From: an uncultured Bacteroides sp.
Lineage (GTDB): Bacteria > Bacteroidota > Bacteroidia > Bacteroidales > Bacteroidaceae
DNA: 26,770 nt
Reading direction: 5' to 3'
Assembly: GCA_958477465.1 (NCBI GenBank)
Contig: CAUEFX010000063.1
Coordinates: forward strand, 1-26,770
Below, piece by piece: positions 1 through 7,267 of the stretch. Position 1 is the stretch's first letter. Each line of letters opens with the position of its first letter. A model generated the notes under the pieces. It did not search any database, had not been told where the DNA came from, and worked only from the letters and a program-made list of their open reading frames with translations. The translations under genes and the position numbers were made by a program.

Positions 1-153
1 TTTAAATATTTAACCTTTTAACAAGAGTTATACTGTAAGATTGTATATAGTTACCTTCTATAATTGTGGAAAAGCGCACCTTTGCATTAATATTCAAAAA
101 GGAAATAGGTTCTCGATACCTATTTAATATAATACAGATACGAAAAATTGAAA

Positions 154-1260
154 ATGAAGAAGACTCCTATTCTATTTGTGTTCATTTATGCCATGCTTCT
201 CGCTGGCTGTAAGGACAAGAGTTCTCCGCAATACCAGGAGATGGCTCAGGGTAACAAACAGTGGAAAACCATGGAAGTGAAAAGAACCGACACGGAGGTG
301 TCGCAACTTTTCTCCGCTTCCATTCAAGGCCGGCAGGATATTGAGATCCGTCCACAAGTACAGGGTAAGATCGTGTCAGTGGATGTAAAGGAAGGAGAGG
401 AGGTGAAACGGGGCCAAACCTTGTTTACCATCGATCCTGTTCCTTTCCGTACCGCCTTGGCACAAGCCTCGGCTCAGGTGCGTGCGGCACAAGCCTCGGA
501 AGCGTCGGCCAAGCTCAAGTATGAAAGCAGCAAACGGTTGTTTGACAATAAGGTGGTTTCTAATCACGAACTCCAGTTGGCTTACAATACAATGCTTGAC
601 GCTCAGGCACAGGTGGCTTTGGCGCGTGCTGCCGAAGAAAGTGCACGCAATAATCTTTCCTATACCGTCGTGAAAAGCCCTTCCAATGGCGTTGTTGGCA
701 TGTTACCGTTCCGTCAGGGAACGTTGGTCGGGCCGGAGATAACACAGCCGCTTACCAATATATCCGATAACTCGGAGATGTATGTGTATTTCTCCATGGA
801 CGAGAACCAGTTGCTTGGTCTGCTGCGCAAATATGGCTCTACTGCAAAGGCTGTCGCCCGGATGGACAGTGTGGGCTTGATGCTCAGCGATGGTGGAATG
901 TATGACAGACAGGGTAAAGTTTCGAGCATCAGCGGTGTAATCAACCGCTCTACGGGGAGTGTGCAGCTTCGTGCCGACTTTCCAAATCCCGACCGGTTGC
1001 TGCACAGCGGTGCTACCGGAAATATAGTGATGAAGACTCAATACAAGGATGTGATTATCATCCCTCAGTCGAGCACCGTAACCTTGCAGGACAAACTCCT
1101 GGTGTATCGTGTGGTAGACGGAAAGACGGTATCCACGGCTATTACGGTTGCGCCTTACAACGACGGCAGGACCTACATCGTACATGACGGACTGAAAGCT
1201 GGCGATGAAATCGTGGCAGACGGAGCTGGAATGATACAAGAGGGGATGGAAATTAAATGA
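154..1260 (+). CDS. RND efflux periplasmic adaptor (membrane fusion lipoprotein)
   Basis: This is the periplasmic adaptor of a tripartite RND drug/solute efflux system, linking the inner-membrane pump to the outer-membrane channel. I take the ATG at 154 rather than the in-frame TTG at 148. It gives a 368-residue lipoprotein with a basic N-terminus, a hydrophobic core and a lipobox ending LLAGC (Cys19). The first lipoyl half-motif (PQVQGKIVSVDVKEGEEVKR) lies at about residue 70, followed by an alanine/glutamine-rich helical hairpin at about 110-170. The second lipoyl half contains YTVVKSPSNGVVGM, and a beta-barrel and membrane-proximal domain close the protein. Length and order match the AcrA/MexE group. 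It is followed after 47 bp by the pump gene. The substrate cannot be read from the sequence. A weak promoter-like CACCTTTG lies at 77-84. Confidence 0.93.
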   Translation: MKKTPILFVFIYAMLLAGCKDKSSPQYQEMAQGNKQWKTMEVKRTDTEVSQLFSASIQGRQDIEIRPQVQGKIVSVDVKEGEEVKRGQTLFTIDPVPFRTALAQASAQVRAAQASEASAKLKYESSKRLFDNKVVSNHELQLAYNTMLDAQAQVALARAAEESARNNLSYTVVKSPSNGVVGMLPFRQGTLVGPEITQPLTNISDNSEMYVYFSMDENQLLGLLRKYGSTAKAVARMDSVGLMLSDGGMYDRQGKVSSISGVINRSTGSVQLRADFPNPDRLLHSGATGNIVMKTQYKDVIIIPQSSTVTLQDKLLVYRVVDGKTVSTAITVAPYNDGRTYIVHDGLKAGDEIVADGAGMIQEGMEIK

Positions 1261-1287
1261 GGAGTGAAGAATTCGATTATTATAGAA

Positions 1288-1319
1288 AATGAATAAAGGC
1301 TGATAGAATGAATAAAGGC
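1288..1319 (+). repeat. Duplicated start region of the RND pump gene (decoy MNKG mini-cistron)
   Basis: The 13-mer AATGAATAAAGGC occurs at 1288-1300 and again at 1307-1319, with TGATAG between. The second copy is the pump start (MNKG). The first copy encodes the same four residues from an ATG at 1289 and then stops at TGA 1301-1303. This is a tandem duplication of the initiation region. It leaves a four-codon reading frame ending 4 bases before the true ATG, a geometry that could allow translational reinitiation. That role is inference. Confidence 0.8.
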
Positions 1320-4300
1320 AATATATTTATAAAACGTCCGGCAATGGCGGTTGCTGTCTCCATCATCCTGTTGATGGCGGGCATCGTATCGCTGTTCACA
1401 CTTCCGGTGGAACAATATCCCGACATTGCGCCTCCTACAGTGTACGTAAGCACCAGCTATACAGGTGCTGATGCCGATGCTGTGATGCAGAGTGTGGTAA
1501 TGCCGTTGGAGGAGGCCATCAACGGTGTGGAGAACATGATTTACATGACTTCCAATGCTTCCAACGACGGATCGGCTTGGATTCAAGTGTACTTCAAACA
1601 AGGTACCGACCCCGATGTGGCTGCCGTGAATGTGCAGAACCGTGTAGCTCGTGCACAAGGGTTGCTCCCTGCCGAGGTAACCCGTGTAGGTGTAAGTACT
1701 GAGAAACGGCAGAACAGTTTTTTGAAGATTGCGGGACTCGCCTGCACCAATGACAAGTTTGATGAGAACTTCATCTCCAACTATTTGGAGATAAACGTGT
1801 TTCCCCGCTTGAAACGTGTGGAGGGCGTGGGTGACGTGCAAGCATATAGCAGTACTTACGCCATGCGGGTCTGGCTCAAACCCGATGTAATGGCACAGTA
1901 CGGGCTGGAACCTGGCGACATCAACGATGCCATCAACCGGCAGAGCTTTGTTGCCGCTGTGGGTTCGCTCGGTGAGATGAGCAAGAATGCCTTTCAGTAC
2001 TCCATCAAGTATAAGGGCAGATATGCCGATGTAAGACAATTTGAGAACATCGTGCTCAAGAATGACAAAGACGGCAATATCCTTCATTTAAAAGATGTGG
2101 CAAGAGTGGAACTCGGTGCCACGATGTATAACTTCAAGGGTTTCATCGACGGAAAACCGGGTGTTACTTTCATGGTTTATCCCGTGGCCGGTGTCAACAT
2201 GACCGAGGTGAACAATACCATCAATGATGTGTTCGATGAAATGAATAAAGACTTGCCCGATGGGTTGAAGTTCATTACCTTCATGGACACCAACGACTTC
2301 CTCTTCGAGTCCATCCACGAGGTGGTAGAGACCTTGGTTATCGCCATCTTGCTCGTCATCCTGGTGGTATATTTCTTCCTGCAGGATTTCAAGAGTACAT
2401 TTATTCCGTCACTCTCCATCATCGTCTCACTGGTAGGAACATTCGCCTGTCTGAAAATGGCTGGATTCAGTATCAACATCCTCACGCTCTTTGCCTTGGT
2501 GCTCGCCATCGGAACGGTGGTGGATGATGCCATCGTTGTGGTGGAAGCGGTTCAGTCGAAATTCGATGCAGGATACAAGTCGCCTTATCTTGCCACACGT
2601 GATGCGATGGGCGATGTGACGATGGCGGTTATCTCCTGTACATTGGTCTTTATGGCAGTGTTTGTTCCTGTCACTTTCATGGGCGGAACGGCAGGGGTTT
2701 TCTATACCCAGTTTGGTGTGACGATGGCTACGGCGGTCGGCCTCTCGATGGTAAGTGCCTTGACTTTGTGTCCGGCTCTCTGTGCCTTACTCATGCGCCC
2801 GGCATCAGGAACGAAGAGTGAAAAGAGTTTCAATGGGCGTGTGAAAGCAGCTTACAATGCTACCTACAATGCCTTGCTCGGCAAGTATAAGCGAGGCGTG
2901 ATGTGGATTTTCCGCCGCAGATGGATTGTTTGGAGCAGTATGGCGATAGCCATGGCGCTCTTCGCTTACCTCGTCTCGACCACTCGTACCGGTCTTGTGC
3001 CTCAGGAGGATAAGGGATTCGTGCAGATGATGGTGAGTGCCTCTCCCGGTACTTCGATGGAGGAGATGGGCAAGCTCATGGAACGTATCGAGGCGGTCGT
3101 AAAGAGACAACCGGAGGTGGCGAGTTATGCCCGTATTGATGGTTTCGGTGGTGGAACAGGCTCTTGCTATGGTTCGGTGTTCGTGACACTCAAACCGTGG
3201 GGTGAGCGAAGGGGAGACGAACACAGTATCGGGTCGGTCATCGCTCGCCTGCAAGCCGAGACGGCAAATATCAGAGAGGTGACTGTCTTCTGCATGGAGG
3301 ATGCGATGATTCCCGGCTATGGCGAGGGCAATGCCATCGACCTCAATCTGCAAGACCGCACGGGTGGCGATGCGAAGGTGTTTTATGACTATGTACAGCG
3401 GTTTCTCATGGCTCTCAATGAAAGGCCGGAGATTGCGATGGCGTTCTCTTCTTACAGCATAAACTTCCCTCAGTACAGTGTCGATGTGGATGCGGCGAAG
3501 TGTGAGCGTGCCGGCTTGTCTTCTCAACGCGTACTCGATGTGCTGGGCGGATATACGGGTGGTACATACGTGTCAAACTTCAATAAGTTCGGTAAGGTAT
3601 ATCGTGTGATGTCGCAGGCATCGCCCGAATATCGTCTCGATGAGTTTGCCTTGAACCGCATCTTTATCCGCACGGACGATGGCATGGCGCCTATCAGCCA
3701 GTTTGCTACCCTCCAGAAGACCGTGGGTGCAGAGGGGGTAAGCCGGTTCAACCTCTACAGTTCTATCTCTGCCAATGTGGATGTGGCTGAGGGCTATTCC
3801 ACCGGTGAGGCTCAGCAGGCCATCAGAGAGGTGGCTCAGCAAACCCTGCCTACGGGTTATTCGTATGAATATGGCGGTATCGCCCGTGAAGAGGCCGAGC
3901 AGGGTGGTGCATCGACCGTGGTGGTCTATGGTCTCTGCATCATGCTCATCTATCTCATTCTGGTGTGTCTTTATGAGAGTTTTCTGGTACCATTGGCGGT
4001 TATCCTCAGCGTGCCATTCGGATTGATGGGTAGTTTCCTCTTCGCCCGGCTTTTCGGTTTGGAAAACAACATCTACCTTCAGACGGGTGTCATCATGCTC
4101 ATCGGATTGCTTTCGAAGACTGCCATCCTGATTACCGAATATGCCTCTGAGAGAAGGCGCAAGGGAATGGGAATCGTTGAGGCTGCGTATAGTGCGTCGG
4201 TTGCCAGATTCCGTCCGATATTGATGACGGTAATGACGATGGTGATAGGTATGTTGCCGCTCGTCTTTGCATCGGGAGCAGGTGCCAATGGTAATAGAGC

Positions 4301-4496
4301 CTTGGGCGTCGGTGTCGTAGGCGGATTGCTGGTTGGTACATTGGCATTGGTCTTCGTCGTACCGGTCTTTTTCATCGTATTCCAGTATCTTCAGGAGATG
4401 TATATAAGAGGACCCAAGCACGAGGAAACGGATGCGCAGACCGTAGCGGAACATGGACGATTTTTAATGGATAAGGATAATGACAATGAAAAGTAG
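1308..4496 (+). CDS. RND multidrug efflux pump, inner-membrane permease (HAE-1 / AcrB-like)
   Basis: This 1062-residue proton-driven pump is the inner-membrane component of the tripartite system and has the normal length for the HAE-1 family. It begins with the family N-terminus (FIKRPAMAVAVSIILLMAG) and the LPVEQYPDIAPP segment. The proton-relay aspartates sit in TM4 as VVDDAIVVVE (Asp406, Asp407). The partner lysine is in TM10 as GLLSKTAILITEYA (Lys937). Two large periplasmic loops follow TM1 and TM7, and the second half repeats the first. Its stop codon overlaps the start of the channel gene by 17 bp, so the two are translationally coupled. Codons and G+C look richer than in the window's other genes (34 of 60 bases at 3301-3360, counted by hand). 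Substrate range is not inferable. Confidence 0.97.
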   Translation: MNKGNIFIKRPAMAVAVSIILLMAGIVSLFTLPVEQYPDIAPPTVYVSTSYTGADADAVMQSVVMPLEEAINGVENMIYMTSNASNDGSAWIQVYFKQGTDPDVAAVNVQNRVARAQGLLPAEVTRVGVSTEKRQNSFLKIAGLACTNDKFDENFISNYLEINVFPRLKRVEGVGDVQAYSSTYAMRVWLKPDVMAQYGLEPGDINDAINRQSFVAAVGSLGEMSKNAFQYSIKYKGRYADVRQFENIVLKNDKDGNILHLKDVARVELGATMYNFKGFIDGKPGVTFMVYPVAGVNMTEVNNTINDVFDEMNKDLPDGLKFITFMDTNDFLFESIHEVVETLVIAILLVILVVYFFLQDFKSTFIPSLSIIVSLVGTFACLKMAGFSINILTLFALVLAIGTVVDDAIVVVEAVQSKFDAGYKSPYLATRDAMGDVTMAVISCTLVFMAVFVPVTFMGGTAGVFYTQFGVTMATAVGLSMVSALTLCPALCALLMRPASGTKSEKSFNGRVKAAYNATYNALLGKYKRGVMWIFRRRWIVWSSMAIAMALFAYLVSTTRTGLVPQEDKGFVQMMVSASPGTSMEEMGKLMERIEAVVKRQPEVASYARIDGFGGGTGSCYGSVFVTLKPWGERRGDEHSIGSVIARLQAETANIREVTVFCMEDAMIPGYGEGNAIDLNLQDRTGGDAKVFYDYVQRFLMALNERPEIAMAFSSYSINFPQYSVDVDAAKCERAGLSSQRVLDVLGGYTGGTYVSNFNKFGKVYRVMSQASPEYRLDEFALNRIFIRTDDGMAPISQFATLQKTVGAEGVSRFNLYSSISANVDVAEGYSTGEAQQAIREVAQQTLPTGYSYEYGGIAREEAEQGGASTVVVYGLCIMLIYLILVCLYESFLVPLAVILSVPFGLMGSFLFARLFGLENNIYLQTGVIMLIGLLSKTAILITEYASERRRKGMGIVEAAYSASVARFRPILMTVMTMVIGMLPLVFASGAGANGNRALGVGVVGGLLVGTLALVFVVPVFFIVFQYLQEMYIRGPKHEETDAQTVAEHGRFLMDKDNDNEK

Positions 4497-5871
4497 TTAC
4501 AAGATTAAGTATATATTATTAGGCATGGGCTTGTGCTGGGGCATTTCGAGTGCATCGAATGCCTCTGCACAAACCCAAGGATTGGCAGATTCATCAACGA
4601 ATGTCCCGGAAGAATTTTCTTTCGACAGTAATTCCTGGCGGGAAATCTTTGTCGATACACAGTTGCAGGGACTGATAGAACAAGGCTTGACTCACAATAC
4701 CGATTTGAATGTAGCCCGCTTGCGTATAGACCAGGCCGAAGCGACCTTAAAGTCGGCTCGCCTGGCAAATCTTCCTTCTTTAGCTTTCTCGCCTAATGCG
4801 GGAATCAGTAGTTTTGGTGGAGAAAAAGCGGTGAAGACATACGCCTTTCCGTTGCAGGCAAGTTGGCAAATCGATTTGTTCGGCAGATTGAGGAACGCCA
4901 AGATGCAGTCGAAGATGCTTGTGGAAAGCAGCAAGGCTTATCAGCAAGCCGTACAAGTGAACCTGATAGCAAGTATCGCCCGGGAGTATTACACTTGTGC
5001 CTTGCTCCATTCGCAACTTTCGCTTGCCAATCAGTCGGTAGATGTTTGGAATGAGACCGTGAGGGCTATGAAGGTATTCATGGAAGAAGGGCAATACACC
5101 GATGCAGCAGTTTCGCAGGCCGAGGCAAGCCGAGAACAGGTGAAGGCCACTGCTCTCGATCTGGAACAACAGATCCGGGAGAGCATGAACGCGATAAAAA
5201 TACTTGTAGGAGACAGTACGAGTGCAGTAACAGTCGCATTCGAAACAGGTGACTTCGATGAGAATCGAAAACAACTTCAAAGTGCCTCAAAGTCAATAGA
5301 AGAGTCGCTCAAAACGGGTATTCAATTGTCTCGCCTTTCTGCCCGTCCCGATGTCCGTCAGGCAGAGATGAACTTTGCGGCATCTATTTATGCGGTAAAA
5401 GAAGCCAGGGCGGCTTTCTATCCATCTTTCACCCTGTCGGGTACGATGGGATGGACAAACTCATCGGGGATCATAGTCAATCCGGGCAAGATGCTTTTTG
5501 AAGCCATTGTCTCGCTGGCACAGCCAATCTTCCAAAATGGGCGTTTGAAAGCGGACTTGAAGATAAAGCGGTCTCAGCAAGAGGAGGCGCGCCTCCAATT
5601 CCAGCAAACCCTCTTGAATGCAGGAATCGAAGTGAACAATGCCTTGACGCAAGTACAGGCTTACGATGCCAAATCTGTGTTGTTGGATAACCAGGTAAAA
5701 TTCTTAGAGCGCGCTGTGAATTCCACCCGCTTGCTCCAACAGAACGGCAGTAGCAATTATCTTGAAGTCCTGACAGCACAAGAAAACCTGCTTTCTGTTA
5801 AGATGTCGGCACTGCAAAATGAATTTATGAAGACTGCCTCTATTATCGCACTCTATCAGGCAATACTATAA
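4480..5871 (+). CDS. RND efflux outer-membrane channel (TolC/OprM family)
   Basis: This is the outer-membrane factor forming the exit duct of the efflux complex. Its 463 residues carry an N-terminal export signal (basic MTMKSSYKIKY, hydrophobic ILLGMGLCWG, small-residue ASNASA), probably cut by signal peptidase I. The one Cys, at residue 19, does not sit in a good lipobox. Two outer-membrane-efflux repeats are visible. The first contains QGLIEQGLTHNTDLNVARLR and SWQIDLFGRLRNA. The second contains RPDVRQAEMNFAASIYAVKE and AQPIFQNGRLKADLKIKRSQ. These are hallmark segments of the NodT/OprM group. ATG 4480 overlaps the pump by 17 bp, and ATG 4486 (MKSSYK) is an equally possible start. It is the last gene of the operon. 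Confidence 0.95.
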   Translation: MTMKSSYKIKYILLGMGLCWGISSASNASAQTQGLADSSTNVPEEFSFDSNSWREIFVDTQLQGLIEQGLTHNTDLNVARLRIDQAEATLKSARLANLPSLAFSPNAGISSFGGEKAVKTYAFPLQASWQIDLFGRLRNAKMQSKMLVESSKAYQQAVQVNLIASIAREYYTCALLHSQLSLANQSVDVWNETVRAMKVFMEEGQYTDAAVSQAEASREQVKATALDLEQQIRESMNAIKILVGDSTSAVTVAFETGDFDENRKQLQSASKSIEESLKTGIQLSRLSARPDVRQAEMNFAASIYAVKEARAAFYPSFTLSGTMGWTNSSGIIVNPGKMLFEAIVSLAQPIFQNGRLKADLKIKRSQQEEARLQFQQTLLNAGIEVNNALTQVQAYDAKSVLLDNQVKFLERAVNSTRLLQQNGSSNYLEVLTAQENLLSVKMSALQNEFMKTASIIALYQAIL

Positions 5872-5922
5872 AACTCTGTATGAACTGAGAAAAGTACAGG
5901 TAAAATCCATTGGCAGAATTTA

Positions 5923-5978
5923 GAGCCTGTTTAAATTTTCCCCTTATAAAGAATGGTGGGCAAAATTTAAACAGGCTC
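5923..5978. mobile_element. 56-bp IS-derived palindrome (candidate MITE or solo end pair), flanked by TTA
   Basis: The arm GAGCCTGTTTAAATTTT (5923-5939) is matched perfectly by its reverse complement at 5962-5978. After one C/C mismatch, CCC 5941-5943 pairs with GGG 5958-5960, leaving a 14-base loop. TTA lies immediately outside both ends (5920-5922 and 5979-5981), as expected of a 3-bp target duplication. From family knowledge, IS5-family elements of the IS1031 group have ends beginning GAGCC and duplicate TNA, so a non-autonomous derivative is the likeliest reading. It could also act as a transcription terminator for the efflux operon, though no T run follows on the plus strand. Confidence 0.55.
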
Positions 5979-6050
5979 TTAAAATATGCAGATTTAGCTC
6001 TGCCGATGGTAACGTGAGTTGACCGGAACATTGGCAAAGTATACGAGTCT

Positions 6051-6088
6051 CCGTTTGCTTATCTTCACTCCGTTTATTCATCTTCACT
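6051..6088. repeat. Two-unit 19-bp tandem repeat
   Basis: CCGTTTGCTTATCTTCACT (6051-6069) is followed directly by CCGTTTATTCATCTTCACT (6070-6088), with 16 of 19 bases identical. It could be a protein-binding direct repeat or a neutral duplication. No function can be assigned. Confidence 0.6.
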
Positions 6089-6105
6089 TTAAAACAATGA
6101 GAAAC

Positions 6106-6133
6106 GACAGCCAACGTGCTGTTTTGTTTTTTT
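6106..6133 (+). terminator. Candidate intrinsic terminator
   Basis: ACAGC (6107-6111) pairs with GCTGT (6118-6122) around a six-base loop. A G-U pair can extend the stem at its base. The sequence TTTGTTTTTTT follows. The stem is short, but the T run is strong. It lies about 235 bp beyond the channel gene, so it may terminate the efflux transcript or a short untranslated RNA. Confidence 0.4.
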
Positions 6134-6377
6134 AACAATCCTTCCACAACGCTTCTCCGGCATCACTGTAAATACAAAATGAAACATCGCATAAAATACA
6201 ATAAGTACTTTCTGTCCCATACAGAAACAGGTTGATGAAATCAATTGATAATAAAGCTTCCCGGAGTTTTTGTACTTTGCACAATTACTACCCTTCTTGA
6301 AAGTGCGGAATACATATTGTAAAGCGTACGATAAGACGAATTGTTGTTACTGTAAAATAGAAGATATGTATATAGGT

Positions 6378-6409
6378 GAAAAACAATGCTTTATAACATA
6401 TTGTTTTTC
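6378..6409. promoter_or_regulatory. Candidate XylR operator (10-bp inverted repeat)
   Basis: GAAAAACAAT (6378-6387) and ATTGTTTTTC (6400-6409) form a perfect inverted repeat with a 12-base centre. It lies immediately upstream of the promoter of the regulator-xylBAT unit. Both the symmetry and the position suit an operator bound by the dimeric Nudix-type regulator encoded downstream. Regulator binding is inference. Confidence 0.45.
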
Positions 6410-6410
6410 G

Positions 6411-6441
6411 TTCTGAAATAAGCGGAACGCTTCTATATTTG
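6411..6441 (+). promoter_or_regulatory. Promoter of the xylose operon (Bacteroides type)
   Basis: TATATTTG at 6434-6441 matches the Bacteroides -7 consensus TAnnTTTG. A weak -33-like TTCTG lies 18 bases upstream at 6411-6415. Transcription would start just after 6445, giving a leader of under 20 bases before the ATG at 6464. Confidence 0.65.
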
Positions 6442-6463
6442 CACTGTTCAAAATTAAAGTATT

Positions 6464-7195
6464 ATGCAAAACATACAGAAGCAACCCCCATTGGCAAACA
6501 ATCACATATCAGTAGACTGCGTAGTGATCGGTTTTGACGGAGAACAGCTAAAGGTACTGTTGGTAAGACGGATAGGAGAGGAAGACGGTGAAGTATATCA
6601 TGATATGAAACTTCCCGGAAGCCTGATCTATATGGATGAAGACTTGGACGAAGCCGCCCAACGTGTGTTGTGCGAGTTGACAGGACTCAAGAACGTAAAT
6701 CTGATGCAATTCAAAGCTTTCGGTTCCAAAAACAGAACCAGCAACCCGAAAGATGTGCACTGGCTGGAGAGAGCCATGCAGTCGAAAGTGGAACGCATTG
6801 TTACCATCGCCTACCTGTCGATGGTGAAGATAGACCGGACACTGGATAAAAGCCTTGACGAACATCAGGCATGTTGGGTTGCTTTAAAAGATGTAAAGGT
6901 TCTCGCTTTCGATCATAATCTGATTATCAAAGAGGCGCTGACTTACATCCGGCAGTTTGTGGAATTTAATCCCTCTATGCTTTTCGATCTCTTGCCGCGT
7001 AAATTCACTGCATCCCAACTGCGTATATTATTTGAGCTGGTGTACGATAAACCGGTAGACGTGCGCAACTTTCACAAAAAGATAGCGATGATGGAATACG
7101 TCGTTCCCCTGGAAGAGAAACAGCAGGGAGTAGCTCACCGGGCAGCACGCTATTACAAATTCGATAAGAAAATATACAATAAAACAAGAAGATAA
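6464..7195 (+). CDS. xylR: Nudix-derived transcriptional regulator of xylose utilisation (XylR, NrtR/AraR-like)
   Basis: This 243-residue protein pairs an N-terminal Nudix-like ligand-sensing domain (about 13-150) with a C-terminal winged helix (about 165-243, including FTASQLRILFELVYDKPVDV and the basic tail YYKFDKKIYNKTRR). The Nudix box is degenerate. Gly52, Arg67, Glu71 and Gly74 remain, but the usual catalytic glutamates are replaced (RVLCELTGL), so it probably senses a sugar metabolite without hydrolysing a nucleotide. This architecture is that of the NrtR family and of the Bacteroides arabinose regulator AraR. Being first in line with xylB, xylA and a xylose symporter (72 bp gap to xylB), it is best called XylR. 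The inverted repeat at 6378-6409 is its likely operator. Which xylose metabolite it binds is not known from the sequence. Confidence 0.85.
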   Translation: MQNIQKQPPLANNHISVDCVVIGFDGEQLKVLLVRRIGEEDGEVYHDMKLPGSLIYMDEDLDEAAQRVLCELTGLKNVNLMQFKAFGSKNRTSNPKDVHWLERAMQSKVERIVTIAYLSMVKIDRTLDKSLDEHQACWVALKDVKVLAFDHNLIIKEALTYIRQFVEFNPSMLFDLLPRKFTASQLRILFELVYDKPVDVRNFHKKIAMMEYVVPLEEKQQGVAHRAARYYKFDKKIYNKTRR

Positions 7196-7267
7196 GGGAA
7201 GGGTGATATGGATTATCAATCATGACTCCCCATACATTAACCATAATTCTTTTCATAAATCAACATC

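Larger units (their letters stand above)
5872..6463. other. Intergenic region between efflux operon and xylose operon
   Basis: These 592 bases contain no gene I can support. They hold, in order, a TTA-flanked 56-bp palindrome (5923-5978), a two-unit 19-bp tandem repeat (6051-6088), a hairpin followed by a T run (6106-6133), a 7-bp inverted repeat TTTCTGT/ACAGAAA (6209-6227), a possible distal promoter-like TGTACTTTGC (6271-6280), and the candidate XylR operator and promoter (6378-6441). Confidence 0.8.

Noticed and set aside
77..84. CACCTTTG as promoter of the efflux operon
   Set aside because: It lacks the TA of the -7 consensus, and no -33 element stands at 19-21 bases. It is plausible but too weak to list as a feature.
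1173..2087. Long minus-strand reading frame opposite the pump and adaptor genes
   Set aside because: It lies antisense to strongly recognisable genes, crosses their junction and shows no family motif. Its composition (His/Tyr/Arg rich) is that of an opposite-strand shadow.
3573..4454. 293-codon minus-strand frame inside the pump gene
   Set aside because: It is fully antisense to the conserved C-terminal half of the RND pump, with a low-complexity, charge-biased product and no start context.
5944..6147. Possible 67-residue minus-strand protein downstream of the efflux operon
   Set aside because: Its frame runs through the palindrome arm and the tandem repeat, has no recognisable domain and no promoter. 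It is more likely chance.
6271..6280. TGTACTTTGC as a second, distal promoter for the xylose operon
   Set aside because: The spacing inside the -7 box is one base short and no -33 partner is found. The element at 6434 is far better placed.
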